Assembly (NCBI GenBank): GCA_016713175.1 | Contig: JADJPQ010000004.1 | Coordinates: 186,001 to 250,000, forward strand | Direction of reading: 5' to 3' | Length of the DNA: 64,000 nt | From: Planctomycetota bacterium | GTDB lineage: Bacteria; Planctomycetota; UBA1135; UBA2386 | Shown here: in pieces, positions 7,049 to 16,041 of the stretch | How the letters are laid out: every line of letters starts with the position of its first letter | Position numbering within the stretch: the stretch's first letter is position 1 | Notes under the pieces: model-generated | What the model was told of the DNA's origin: nothing | Databases searched by the model: none | Seen by the model: only the letters and a program-made list of their open reading frames with translations | Made by a program: the position numbers and the translations under genes

Positions 7049-9573
7049 GGCGCGGTCTGGCGACGCTGGCGTTTGGTGCCGCGGCCATGGCGCAACAGGG
7101 GGATCGCGCCGGCGAGGTGCAGACCGGATTGCCCGCGGATCTGGTCGTGCCCGCCGCGATCGTCCGTTCGCCGGCCGAGGAACTGGCGACCTTCCGGCTG
7201 CAGCCCGGCTTCCGGATCGAACTGGTCGCCAGCGAGCCGCTGATCGCCGATCCGGTGTCCGCGCTGTTCGACATCGCCGGCCGGCTGTGGGTCGTCGAGA
7301 TGCGCAGCTTCATGCGCGACGTCGACGCGACCGACGAACGGCGGCCCGATGGCCGCATCGCCGTGCTGCGGGATCGCGACGGCGATGGTGTGATGGATGA
7401 GGCCGTGCCGTTCGCGGACGGGCTGGTGTTGCCGCGCGCGGTGCTGCCGCTGCGCGGTGGGGCGCTGGTGCTCGAGCCGCCGACCCTGTGGTGGATGCAC
7501 GATGCCGATGGCGACCTGCGCGCCGACGGCAAGGAGAAGGTCGCCGATGGGTTCGACGCCGGCCTGCTCAATCCCGAACACGCCGGCAACACCCCGCTGT
7601 GGGGCCTGGACAATTGGATCTGGCTGGCCAATGACGCGCGTCGCTATCGCCGGACGGCGACCGGCTGGGAGATCGAACGGACCGGCGGCGGCGGTCAATG
7701 GGGGCAATGCCACGATGATCGCGGCCGGCGCTACTTCAACTACAACGAGGACTGGCTGCGCTGCGACCTGGTGCCGGCGCACCACGCCGTGCGCGCCGGT
7801 CGCGATGTGCCATTGCCGGGTTCCAATCACCGCCTGCTGCCCGATCCGTCCGTGTTCCCGATCCGGATCACGCCCGGGGTCAATCGCGGCTATCAGCCGG
7901 ACCGGTTGAAGAACTTCGTGCTGGCCAAACACACGGCGGTTTGTGGGCCGCACGTGCTGCGGTCGGCGGTGTTTCCGGCGACGATGCGCGGCGACGCGAT
8001 CGTCTGCGAGCCGGCCGGGCACCTGCTGCGGCGGATCGTGCTGCGCGATGGCGACGGCAAGATGGCCGGCACCAATGCCTACGAGCAGGCGGAGTTCCTG
8101 GCGTCGACCGATGAGCGGTTCCGGCCGGTGCACGCCTTTGGCGGCCCCGACGGCGGGCTGTATGTGGTCGACATGTATCGCGGCGTGATCCAGCACAAGA
8201 ACTTCGTGACGACGTTCCTGCGCAAACAGATCGTCGCGCGTGGGCTCGACCGGCCGATCGGGCTCGGGCGGGTCTGGCGGATCCTGCCGGCGGGAGTCGC
8301 GCCGCGCGTGCCACCGTCACTTGCCGCCGCGGCACCGGCGGCCCTGGTGTCGGCGTTGGCAGATCCCGACGGCTGGGTGCGCGACCAGGCGCAGCGCGAA
8401 CTGGTGGAGCGCGGTGCGCGCGAAGTGGCGCCGGATTTGCGCGCGATGCTCGGTCACGGCGATGCCCGGGCACGGCTGCATGCGCTGGCGACGCTGCAAG
8501 GACTCGGTTCCCTGTCGGCCGGCGACCTCCGGCGGGCCTGCTACGACGAGGATGCCGGCGTGCTGGCGTTCGCGTTGGGCTGCGTGACGCCCCGCTTGCA
8601 GGCTGGCGATCCGGTGTTGTGGACGCACTGCGAAGAACGGCTGATCGCCGACTCGCGACCCGGTGTCCGCTGGCATCTGGCGCTGGCGATGGGTGGGCTC
8701 GGGGGCCGCTGCAGCAGCCGTGCCGTCGCGGTGCTGGGGGAACTGCTGGCCAACGACGCCGAGGATCCGATCCTGCGTGGCACGGTCATCAATGCCGCCA
8801 CCGGCAGTGAGTTCGAACTGTTGGCCGCATTGACCCGGGCGCCGATGTTCGCCGACGAACGGCCCGGAAGGGTGCTCGTGCTGGAAGCGCTGGCCAGGAA
8901 CGTGGCATCGACTCGCGATGGCGCCCGACAGCAGCAGGTGTTCGATCGGGCTGCCGGGGCGATGCAGGTCTGGCAGCAGCGGGCGCTGCTGCGGGGCATC
9001 CTGGCGGCACTGCCCAAGTCGGACCGCCAGGGTTGGTTCACCTTCGCGGCCACGCCGCCGGCGCTGGCGGCGCTGCAGCGGGCCGGGCATCCGCAAGTCG
9101 TGCCGCTGGTGCAGGAACTGCTGGGCGTCATCGCGATCGTGAGCGAGGTCCAGGTTGCGGCAGCACATGAAGAACTGTCTGCGGCCGAGCTGCAGCGGGT
9201 GACCGCCGGCGGGCGCCTGTTCGGCAGCAGTTGCGCGGCGTGCCATCAGCTGCACGGCAACGGCATGGCCGGGCTGGCGCCGCCGTTGCGCGGTTCCGAG
9301 TTCGTCGGTGGTGCGCCGGATCGGTTGATCAAGATCGCGCTGCATGGCCTGAAGGGGCCGCGCGAGATCGACGGCGAACGCTGGGATCTCGAGATGCCCG
9401 GGCAGTCGCATTGGAGCGACGGCGATCTGGCGGCGATCCTCAGCTTCGTCCGGCGCAGCTTCGGGCACCGGGCGACGACGATTGCTCCGGCCGAGGTGGG
9501 CACCGTGCGTGCGGCGCAGTCAGCGCGCAAGGAACCGTGGACGGCTGCGGAACTGCTCGGCTCAGGCCGATGA
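7045..9573 (+). CDS. Secreted PVC-type dehydrogenase: beta-propeller, HEAT and cytochrome c
   Basis: 842 aa from the GTG at 7045, which overlaps the upstream stop by GTGA and gives a short signal peptide (RRGLATLAFGAAAMAQ). The N-terminal half is a soluble-dehydrogenase-like propeller beginning GFRIELVASEPLIADPVS and containing repeats with DRDGDGVMDEA. The middle is HEAT-like helices. The C-terminal 130 residues are a cytochrome c domain with the heme site CAACH and a later Met in LEMPGQSH. It probably passes electrons from a sugar or alcohol to the respiratory chain. Coupling to the MocA-type gene suggests one pathway for a periplasmic carbohydrate. Confidence 0.85.
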   Translation: MRRGLATLAFGAAAMAQQGDRAGEVQTGLPADLVVPAAIVRSPAEELATFRLQPGFRIELVASEPLIADPVSALFDIAGRLWVVEMRSFMRDVDATDERRPDGRIAVLRDRDGDGVMDEAVPFADGLVLPRAVLPLRGGALVLEPPTLWWMHDADGDLRADGKEKVADGFDAGLLNPEHAGNTPLWGLDNWIWLANDARRYRRTATGWEIERTGGGGQWGQCHDDRGRRYFNYNEDWLRCDLVPAHHAVRAGRDVPLPGSNHRLLPDPSVFPIRITPGVNRGYQPDRLKNFVLAKHTAVCGPHVLRSAVFPATMRGDAIVCEPAGHLLRRIVLRDGDGKMAGTNAYEQAEFLASTDERFRPVHAFGGPDGGLYVVDMYRGVIQHKNFVTTFLRKQIVARGLDRPIGLGRVWRILPAGVAPRVPPSLAAAAPAALVSALADPDGWVRDQAQRELVERGAREVAPDLRAMLGHGDARARLHALATLQGLGSLSAGDLRRACYDEDAGVLAFALGCVTPRLQAGDPVLWTHCEERLIADSRPGVRWHLALAMGGLGGRCSSRAVAVLGELLANDAEDPILRGTVINAATGSEFELLAALTRAPMFADERPGRVLVLEALARNVASTRDGARQQQVFDRAAGAMQVWQQRALLRGILAALPKSDRQGWFTFAATPPALAALQRAGHPQVVPLVQELLGVIAIVSEVQVAAAHEELSAAELQRVTAGGRLFGSSCAACHQLHGNGMAGLAPPLRGSEFVGGAPDRLIKIALHGLKGPREIDGERWDLEMPGQSHWSDGDLAAILSFVRRSFGHRATTIAPAEVGTVRAAQSARKEPWTAAELLGSGR

Positions 9574-9619
9574 GGGGCGCCGCTGGCCGTGGCCTCGCGG
9601 CTCCTGGCGACCGCAGGTG

Positions 9620-10711
9620 CTACAGGCTTTCGAGCCGCAGCACGTGGCCGCGGGCGGGGAACACCAGACCCTGTTCGGGCTGCTGGTTGTTCAGCACCGG
9701 GGCGGTGATCAACGTCATCGGCAGCGACGGCGTCTGTGTCGCGATCGTCCAGGCCATGCCGTCGCTGTTGCGCAGCCCGTTCGGGCCGAACGAGAACCAC
9801 TGGGTGAAGAACTGCGAGCCGAGGAACGCGGTGCCCGTCGGAATCTGCGCGACGACCGTCGCCAGGCCCTCGGCGCCGGTGTTCTGGCTGTGCGGCGCCG
9901 GGCCGATCAGCAGCGAGGTGCTGAACAGCGGCGCCGACAGCAGCGCTCGGCAGCCAGCAAAGCCATGTGGCGCCAGGTCCAGGTTGCCGGCCTGAACCGC
10001 GAAGGCGACCACCGCGATGTCCATCGGCGTGCCGGCGACATGGAACGCCACGCTGCCACCGGGCACCAGATTGGTGCTGGTAAGGTCGGCTGTCAGCGCG
10101 CGCGGCTGACCGCAGCCTTGGCCGTAGTGGCTGGCGCTGCCGTCACCGCTTTCCCAGACGGCGTCGGCGGGCCACCATTCGGCGGCGCCGGTCTGGCTCG
10201 GAGCGCCGGTGATCTCGAGCGCCAGGGTGCCGCCGAGGTAGAAGAACGGCGTGGTCAACTGGATCCGCAGCGTGTTGTCTGCGGTCCAAGCGACCTGATT
10301 GCCCTGGATGGCCGGCGAGTTCGGCAGCGTCACGGTGCCGGAGAAGACCTGCGTCCGGTCCGCGCCAGCGTTGACGGCGAAGGTCGGGCTGGCGTCACTC
10401 CAGCTGCGAGCCGCGTGCGACAGATGCACCGTGACGTTCGACGTGCCGCCGACGAATGACTCCGGCGCGGCATTGCGCCGCCAGGTGATGGCGGTGATCG
10501 GCTGCCCGATCTGACCAGTCAACAGACTGGCATCGATCAGCGTCATCTGCCGGCGTTCGGCGATGGTGCCGCCGACCCATAGCTGGTCGTCACCGTCGGG
10601 CATTGCCTGATTTGGCGGGATCACCAGGTACTGCTGAGCAAGCGCAGAAGGTGCGGCGAGCGCACACGAAAGGAGGACTAGGCGCATGGTGCAACTCGAC
10701 TTCGGGGTCAT
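9620..10711 (-). CDS. Secreted protein with planctomycete-type C-terminal domain
   Basis: 363 aa with a signal peptide (MRLVLLSCALAAPSALAQQ, from the internal Met9). The annotated ATG at 10711 overlaps the preceding gene in an ATGA; a start at 10687 would give a shorter signal. The N-terminal part is beta-rich (ITAITWRRNAAPESF, then VTVHLS). The last 130 residues, from the CGQP segment to the end, belong to the Cys/Gly-rich module that also ends other secreted proteins in this window, with the characteristic FFTQWF strand. No enzymatic motif is visible. It is the last gene of a three-gene unit. Confidence 0.7.
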   Translation of the reverse strand: MTPKSSCTMRLVLLSCALAAPSALAQQYLVIPPNQAMPDGDDQLWVGGTIAERRQMTLIDASLLTGQIGQPITAITWRRNAAPESFVGGTSNVTVHLSHAARSWSDASPTFAVNAGADRTQVFSGTVTLPNSPAIQGNQVAWTADNTLRIQLTTPFFYLGGTLALEITGAPSQTGAAEWWPADAVWESGDGSASHYGQGCGQPRALTADLTSTNLVPGGSVAFHVAGTPMDIAVVAFAVQAGNLDLAPHGFAGCRALLSAPLFSTSLLIGPAPHSQNTGAEGLATVVAQIPTGTAFLGSQFFTQWFSFGPNGLRNSDGMAWTIATQTPSLPMTLITAPVLNNQQPEQGLVFPARGHVLRLESL

Positions 10712-10983
10712 TCGGTGGCCGGCATGATTTCGATCAGAATCGCCCGGAATGGGGGCGTGTTTGTGCTGACATAGAGAATGGTCCCGGCGGGGAATGTGCC
10801 AGGGATCGTGACCTTGCCGCCGCGCGGAACTGGAACCGTCGTGGTCTTGCCGTCGGGGCCTCCGGTGGTCACAACGATTGACCCTCCGTCATTTCCCTGA
10901 ACCTCGACTTCGATCGGCGCGCCCTCTTCGGCGGTCTGCGGCCCCTTCAGACCGCCTGATCCCCCTTGCTGCGGGGTGTTCAT
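10708..10983 (-). CDS. Small Gly-rich hypothetical protein
   Basis: 91 aa, unrecognised. It begins with a Gly/Gln-rich stretch and continues with alternating beta-type sequence (IEVEVQGNDGGSIVVTTGG, then VPVPRGGKVTIPGTF). There is no signal peptide or membrane segment. It starts 13 bp after the upstream membrane protein and its stop overlaps the next start by ATGA, which argues that it is translated. A small beta-sandwich or partner of its neighbours is possible. Confidence 0.55.
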   Translation of the reverse strand: MNTPQQGGSGGLKGPQTAEEGAPIEVEVQGNDGGSIVVTTGGPDGKTTTVPVPRGGKVTIPGTFPAGTILYVSTNTPPFRAILIEIMPATE

Positions 10984-10996
10984 GTCGGTCTCGGCC

Positions 10997-11443
10997 TCAT
11001 TTGTGCCTTCGCGCGCGGACGAACCGATCGAGTTCCGGAATCCACTTCGCGAACTCCGTTGGATGCGGGTAGTGCTTCAGGCTGAGGAGCGCGTCGCCGA
11101 CGACTCGATTGCCGTCAGTGGTCAGCACGGCGTCGGCAAGCTTGCCGCAGCCGCTCCAGAGCGTCGCGTCGATCGCTGCACGGTGACCCTGCTCCTGGAC
11201 CACGGCCAGGAAGAACGCCGCCTCGGCGAGCAGTTCCTGCTGGTCCGCCTGGGTCGCCAATTGATGGGCGCGAACCAGGCGCGGGTTCTCCGCTGCTTCG
11301 ACGGTGGTTTCGCGTCCAATGATGACGCCCGCTGCGCAACCGATCGTGATGCCCGCCAGCCCCGCCACAGCGGCCATCAGCAACGCTCGCCGCGTCGTCA
11401 GCGGTTCCTTCTGCTCGACTACATACACTGGCTTGATCAGCAT
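10997..11443 (-). CDS. Single-span membrane protein, hypothetical
   Basis: 148 aa from the ATG at 11443, which has AAGAGG just upstream. One transmembrane helix (residues about 20-43, LLMAAVAGLAGITIGCAAGV) follows a short cytoplasmic head; the remainder is a soluble, mostly helical domain with two Cys. No family was recognised. It is the first gene of a unit with the two secreted or small proteins downstream. Confidence 0.6.
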   Translation of the reverse strand: MLIKPVYVVEQKEPLTTRRALLMAAVAGLAGITIGCAAGVIIGRETTVEAAENPRLVRAHQLATQADQQELLAEAAFFLAVVQEQGHRAAIDATLWSGCGKLADAVLTTDGNRVVGDALLSLKHYPHPTEFAKWIPELDRFVRARRHK

Positions 11444-11569
11444 GGGCCTCTTGCTGGCTGGCCTATCGCAGGAAGGCCGCAGCAGACAGAGTCTCATCGC
11501 CTTCCGCAACGACTCGCTGCAGTTTTTCTTCGGTGCGGCCGAAGTCTCGAGGCCCGGCGGCCGCCGGGA

Positions 11570-12565
11570 TCACAGAGCAGTTCGCGGTTTCGGCGGCAAG
11601 GCTGCGGGCTCGCGGGCTGGCCGACGCGCCGTCGAGACCCATGCCTCGACGAACCGTATGGCAGACGCAACTTCTTGCGGATGGGTCACATGGATTCGGT
11701 GCCCGGCTCCCGGGATCGCCTGGATCGCGGTGGCTGGGCGGCACCACGCGAAATGGCGGGCATGGCGTGTCGGGTCCGCGATCCGATCCAAGTCACCGTA
11801 CAGGATCACGACGGGAGCCGCGACCTCGTACTGCCTGCCGCGCAACGTCGCATAGTGGTCGGCGAACTCGGTATCGTCCTGGAAGGCAGCGCGCACCTGG
11901 CCGGGCCTGGAGAACTGCGACACGCTGCGGTCGAACAGTTCGGTGATCGCCGCCGGAATCGGAGTCGTGGTGTCGCCGACATATTCGCGCCGCATCGCCG
12001 CCGGCACCGTGGCAAAGCGCGCCGTCGGAGTGCCGATGGCCTCCTGCCACAGCGTGCCGAGCACCGGCACTTCACTGAGCGCCCCGGAAGCACGCCCGGG
12101 CTCTGGCTGGGTGATCGGTGCCAGCAACACGAGACCTGCGGTGCGTTGCGGGTGCCGGCGCGCGAACTCGATCGCCAGCGCCGCCCCGGCGCCATGGGCG
12201 ACCAGGATCACCGATCGTCGTTCATTGAGCGCCTGCTCCAGCAACTCGACCTGCCGCGCAAACGGCCAGTTGCCGCGGCGCGTCGAGCTGCCGTGGCCCG
12301 GTCGATCCAATCGGACCCAGGAGAACTCGTTCTCCAGCAGTACCTGGTGGGGCCATGCTTCATCGCCAAAGCCCGGATTGCCGTGGACGAAGGCGACGCA
12401 GCGGTCGCCGTGACCGCCGGCGAGGAAGTTGATCTTGTCCTCGCCGACCTGCAAGCGCTGGTCGGTTGCGCCGTAGTTGGCGTTGGAGATCGCGGTGTGT
12501 ACCGCGCCGCAACCGGTCGCGACGGCCGCCGCCAGCAGCACGGCGATCGTCGCTCGCGCGTTCAC
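11570..12565 (-). CDS. Alpha/beta-hydrolase-fold lipoprotein lacking the Ser nucleophile
   Basis: 331 aa from the GTG at 12565, which overlaps the upstream stop by GTGA. The signal ends in the lipobox AVATGC. The alpha/beta hydrolase core is clear: oxyanion HGNPG, RPGHGSS, the acid strand LYGDLDRIAD and the His loop GAGHRIHV. The nucleophile elbow normally reads GHSxGG but here reads AHGAGA, so Gly replaces Ser. The protein either has lost hydrolysis or uses another residue. The envelope location follows from the lipobox. The ORF is otherwise intact, with no frameshift. Confidence 0.75.
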   Translation of the reverse strand: MNARATIAVLLAAAVATGCGAVHTAISNANYGATDQRLQVGEDKINFLAGGHGDRCVAFVHGNPGFGDEAWPHQVLLENEFSWVRLDRPGHGSSTRRGNWPFARQVELLEQALNERRSVILVAHGAGAALAIEFARRHPQRTAGLVLLAPITQPEPGRASGALSEVPVLGTLWQEAIGTPTARFATVPAAMRREYVGDTTTPIPAAITELFDRSVSQFSRPGQVRAAFQDDTEFADHYATLRGRQYEVAAPVVILYGDLDRIADPTRHARHFAWCRPATAIQAIPGAGHRIHVTHPQEVASAIRFVEAWVSTARRPAREPAALPPKPRTAL

Positions 12566-12801
12566 GACTGGGGGCCGTCGTAGCAGCGGCGGCCGGGCAG
12601 ACAGGTCTTGGGATGCACGACTTCGTCGTCCGGGCCAACGCAGGTGCAGGTCTTGCTGCACCAGTAGTAGCCGTCGCCCGGCCATTGCCGTTCGTCGGTC
12701 ACCACGTCATCCAGCGAGTGGGTCAGGATGTGCTTCATCAGCAGCGCCGGGCAAAGGCCGCGCGGCAACAACTGGCGGTGGGTCTTCTGGGTCTGGGCCA
12801 T
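12562..12801 (-). CDS. Small Cys-rich protein downstream of the aldehyde oxidoreductase genes
   Basis: 79 aa from the ATG at 12801, preceded by GAGG. It has six Cys: one near residue 16 and five in the C-terminal part (WCSKTCTCVG, then KTCLPGRRCYDG). The spacing suggests a metal or disulfide-bonded fold. No signal peptide is present. It starts 5 bp after the FAD-subunit gene and its stop overlaps the hydrolase start, so it sits in the same transcription unit. The function is unknown; a role with the iron-sulfur/molybdenum enzyme is only a suggestion from position. Confidence 0.6.
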   Translation of the reverse strand: MAQTQKTHRQLLPRGLCPALLMKHILTHSLDDVVTDERQWPGDGYYWCSKTCTCVGPDDEVVHPKTCLPGRRCYDGPQS

Positions 12802-12806
12802 GGCAG

Positions 12807-13787
12807 CTACCTCGTCACCTCGGTCAATGCGGCGCGGACGATCGCCTTGCACAGGGACAGCTTGTAGGCGTTCTGCGACAACGGTGACGCACCGGCGACC
12901 GCCATTTCGGCGGCCTTCAGGAACGCGGCATCGCCCGGCTTCTTGCCGATCAACGACTTCGCTGCTTCGGCGCGCGGCCGCGGTACCGGCGACACGGCGC
13001 CGAGCACGATGCTGGCGTCCGTGATCGTGCCGTCCTGCAGTGTCACCTGCACGGCCGCCGCCGTCGTGGCCCAGTCGAAGCTGTCCTTCTCGCGGGTCTC
13101 CTGATAGGTCGAACGGACGTCGCCCGACGGCTTGGGCAGGTGGATCGCGACCAGGATCTCGCCGTCGCGCAGCGTGTGTTCGGCCTTCTGTGCGGTCGGC
13201 TCATCCGGGAACAGTGCCGCCAGCGGCCGGCGTTCCTGCTTGCCGTCGAAGAACGTCGTGTATTCGGCACCGCATGCGAGCAGCGCCGGCGCCAGGTTGC
13301 TTGGGTGGACGCGCACGCAGTCGTGCCAGCCCAGGATCGAGTGGTAGCGGTTCTCGCCGGTCATCGCCAGGCAGGTCGGGCCCTTGCCGCCATGTAGGCA
13401 GCCGAACGCGGCCGAACGCAGATACCAGCAGCGCGCCAGTTGCAGCAGGTTGCCACCGAGCGTCGCGCGGTTCCTGACCAGCGGGGTCGCGGTCAGCCCG
13501 GCGGCGATCCGCACCGCGCCGAACGCCGGGCCCTGCAGCGCCGCCGCTTCGGCGATCTGGCGCAGCGTGGTCAGCGCGCCGATCCGCAGGCCGCCGCCGT
13601 CGTCGGCGATGCCGGCCAGGTCGTTCTTCAGCGGCAGCAGGTTGACGACCTCCGGCGGCGCCTCGATGCGTTCCTTCAGCCGGTCGACCAGATCGATGCC
13701 GGCGCCTTTCAGCACGGCGCCGGCCTTCTTGGCGGCGGTGTGCGCTTCGGCCAGCGTGTGCGGCAGCACATAGGTGAACGGTTTCAT
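12807..13787 (-). CDS. Xanthine-dehydrogenase-family FAD subunit with 4Fe-4S site (PaoB-like)
   Basis: 326 aa. FAD-binding signatures are AGIDLVD and the TLGGNLLQ loop. Directly after it come Cys residues in QLARCWYLRS, FGCLHGGKGPTCLA and GENRYHSIL, the arrangement of the subgroup that carries an extra 4Fe-4S cluster, as in the E. coli periplasmic aldehyde oxidoreductase PaoB. The ATG at 13787 lies 1 bp after the Mo-subunit stop, with GGAGGG as ribosome site inside that gene's end. It would take electrons from the 2Fe-2S subunit to an acceptor. Confidence 0.85.
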   Translation of the reverse strand: MKPFTYVLPHTLAEAHTAAKKAGAVLKGAGIDLVDRLKERIEAPPEVVNLLPLKNDLAGIADDGGGLRIGALTTLRQIAEAAALQGPAFGAVRIAAGLTATPLVRNRATLGGNLLQLARCWYLRSAAFGCLHGGKGPTCLAMTGENRYHSILGWHDCVRVHPSNLAPALLACGAEYTTFFDGKQERRPLAALFPDEPTAQKAEHTLRDGEILVAIHLPKPSGDVRSTYQETREKDSFDWATTAAAVQVTLQDGTITDASIVLGAVSPVPRPRAEAAKSLIGKKPGDAAFLKAAEMAVAGASPLSQNAYKLSLCKAIVRAALTEVTR

Positions 13788-13788
13788 C

Positions 13789-16041
13789 TCATGCCCTCCG
13801 CGCGGCGAGCGCCTGCAGGACCTTGTCGGGAGTGATCGGCAGGTGCCGGACGGGCACGCCGATCGCGTTGTAGACGGCATTGGCGATCGCCGCGGGTGCG
13901 GCGACCGACGGCGGCTCGCCCAGGCCCACCGAACTGGTGTTGGTGTGGCCGTTGGCAACCGACATCATGATGCACTCCATCGGCGGCATGTCGGCCGGGC
14001 CGGTGATCTTGTAGCGCAGGAAGTCGCCGTTCAGCATCCGGCCGCTGCGTTTGTCCATCAACCGCTGTTCGTGCAGCGCGTAGCTGATGCCCTGGATCAT
14101 CGCGCCGAGCACCTGGCTCTCGGCGAGTTTCTTGGCGATCACGATGCCGCAGTCCTGGATCGCGAGCATCCGCAGCACCTTGACCTGGCCGGTCCAGGTG
14201 TCGATCCGCACTTCGGCGAACTGGCAGCCGCAGACGCCGTTGTTGAAGGCCTCGCCTTTGTAGTTGGGGAAGCGCGTGCCGCGGGTTTCGATCGGGTTGG
14301 GGCCGATCAGCTTGCAGGCGTCGGCCCACGACAGCATCGGCTTGGCCGCGGCCTCGGCGCCGACCTTGCCGCCGGCGAACGTCACTTCCTCCGGTTTGCA
14401 GCCGAGGTGCTGGGCGACGATCTTGGCGAGTTCCTGCCGCGCCAGCCACGCCGCGTGGCGAATGACCGGCGCAAGGCTAGGCGTGGTGGTCGAACCGCCG
14501 GCGGCCGGGCCGCTCGGGTCGGCGGTGTGGCCGACGAACACCGAGATCGCGCCGGCGGCGAGCCCCAGTTCTTCGGCCGTCAGCATCGCCATCGCGGTCT
14601 TCAGACCGGTGCCGATGTCCTGCGCGCCACTGCGGGTCTCGACCTTGCCATCGGCATGGATCCGGCACGTGCAGCCGTGCGGCGTGCGGCCGCCGTGGTT
14701 GCCCATGCCACCCCAACGCGCCGACGCCAGGCCGGCGCCGCGCAGATACCGCGGGTCGTCGCCGTCGCGGGGCGAGCCCGGCTTTGGGTTCCTGGCCTGC
14801 AGCCAGCCAAACTTGCCCGCGCCCATGCGCCATTGTTCCTGGCGAATGACCTGGCCGTCGTTCTTCAGCCGGAACTCGAGCGGATCGATGCCGATCTTGC
14901 CGGCCAGCTCGTCGAGGAACAGTTCGCCGCCGAAGTAACCCTGCGGCCAGGTCGGCGCGCGCATCGGGCGCGGCGGGTCGGTGTCGCAGACGAGGTCCTT
15001 GTGGGCGCCGCGCTTCTGCACTTCGGCGATGTAGTGCTGCGGGAACGTCACGCCGCCGCCGCCGGGCGCGAAGCCGACGCCGCCGAAGCTGCGGGTGTCC
15101 CACGCGACCAGCGTGCCGTCCTTCTTGGCCGCGGCGCGGATCTGCATCAGCGACGATGGGCGGTTGCCGGTGCAGGTGTGTTCTTCGAAGCGATCGAGCA
15201 TCAGCTTGACCGGCGCCTTGGCTTCACGCGCCAGCAGGCACACGGCCAGCCCTTCGACCCCAGCGCTGAACTTGCTGCCGAAGCCGCCGCCGACGAACTC
15301 GGCGTGCAGCGAAACCGACGCGGGCTTGTGGCCCTTCTCGTCGAGCGCGCGCGCCAGTTCGCCGCGGACGCCGAACGTCGCCTGCGTCGACATCCAGATC
15401 TCCAGGTCGTCGCCCTGCCAGCGCGCGACGGCGCCGTGGGTCTCGAGCGAACTGTGGGTCTGCACTTCGGTCCGGTAGGTGCCCTCGTGGCTGGCTTCAG
15501 CGCCGGCGATCACGCCACCGATCTCGTGCTCGGGCCAGGCGTCGATCAGGTTGCCGTCGCCATCGAGCACCGGAGCTTCCGGGTTCTGCAGGAAGTCGAC
15601 GTTGTGTTCTTCGGTCGTGTACTGCGCCCGCACCTTCTCCATCGCGTCGCGGATGACGTCGAGGTTGGTGCCCGCGATCGCGCACAGCGGATCGCCGACG
15701 AAGCGCACCTTGTTGCCGACTTCCTTCAGCAGCACGACGGCGGCGATGCCGGGCATCTTCCTCGCCTCATCGACCTCGAGCACGTCCAGCTTGCCCTTGG
15801 CGATCGTGGCGCGAACGATCACGCCATACAGCATGCCGGGGAAGTTGATGTCGTACGTGTACTTCGCCCGGCCGCTGGCCTTGGCCAGTCCGTCGACGCG
15901 ATCGGCATCGGTGCCAACCACGGTGAACTTGCTGTTCGCGTCCCACGGCGGTGCGTCGCCGTCCGGAACGTCGACCTTGCGCTTCTCGATGTGCTTGCCA
16001 AAACCGACCGCGAGTTCGATCTCTTGCCGGGGCGTGGTCAC
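13789..16041 (-). CDS. Molybdopterin-binding subunit of a xanthine-dehydrogenase-family oxidoreductase (PaoC-like)
   Basis: 750 aa, close to PaoC. The GTG start at 16041 overlaps the small-subunit stop by GTGA. The family's first domain begins with RVDGLAKASGRAKYTYDI. The Mo-cofactor regions include GGGFGSKF and the late VGLGEPPSVAAPA, whose Glu is the conserved catalytic base. The enzyme hydroxylates an aldehyde or N-heterocycle and passes electrons to the Fe-S subunits. Export would be by hitchhiking on the Tat signal of the small subunit. The exact substrate cannot be told, and no XdhC/PaoD-type maturation gene is beside it. Confidence 0.88.
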   Translation of the reverse strand: MTTPRQEIELAVGFGKHIEKRKVDVPDGDAPPWDANSKFTVVGTDADRVDGLAKASGRAKYTYDINFPGMLYGVIVRATIAKGKLDVLEVDEARKMPGIAAVVLLKEVGNKVRFVGDPLCAIAGTNLDVIRDAMEKVRAQYTTEEHNVDFLQNPEAPVLDGDGNLIDAWPEHEIGGVIAGAEASHEGTYRTEVQTHSSLETHGAVARWQGDDLEIWMSTQATFGVRGELARALDEKGHKPASVSLHAEFVGGGFGSKFSAGVEGLAVCLLAREAKAPVKLMLDRFEEHTCTGNRPSSLMQIRAAAKKDGTLVAWDTRSFGGVGFAPGGGGVTFPQHYIAEVQKRGAHKDLVCDTDPPRPMRAPTWPQGYFGGELFLDELAGKIGIDPLEFRLKNDGQVIRQEQWRMGAGKFGWLQARNPKPGSPRDGDDPRYLRGAGLASARWGGMGNHGGRTPHGCTCRIHADGKVETRSGAQDIGTGLKTAMAMLTAEELGLAAGAISVFVGHTADPSGPAAGGSTTTPSLAPVIRHAAWLARQELAKIVAQHLGCKPEEVTFAGGKVGAEAAAKPMLSWADACKLIGPNPIETRGTRFPNYKGEAFNNGVCGCQFAEVRIDTWTGQVKVLRMLAIQDCGIVIAKKLAESQVLGAMIQGISYALHEQRLMDKRSGRMLNGDFLRYKITGPADMPPMECIMMSVANGHTNTSSVGLGEPPSVAAPAAIANAVYNAIGVPVRHLPITPDKVLQALAARRA

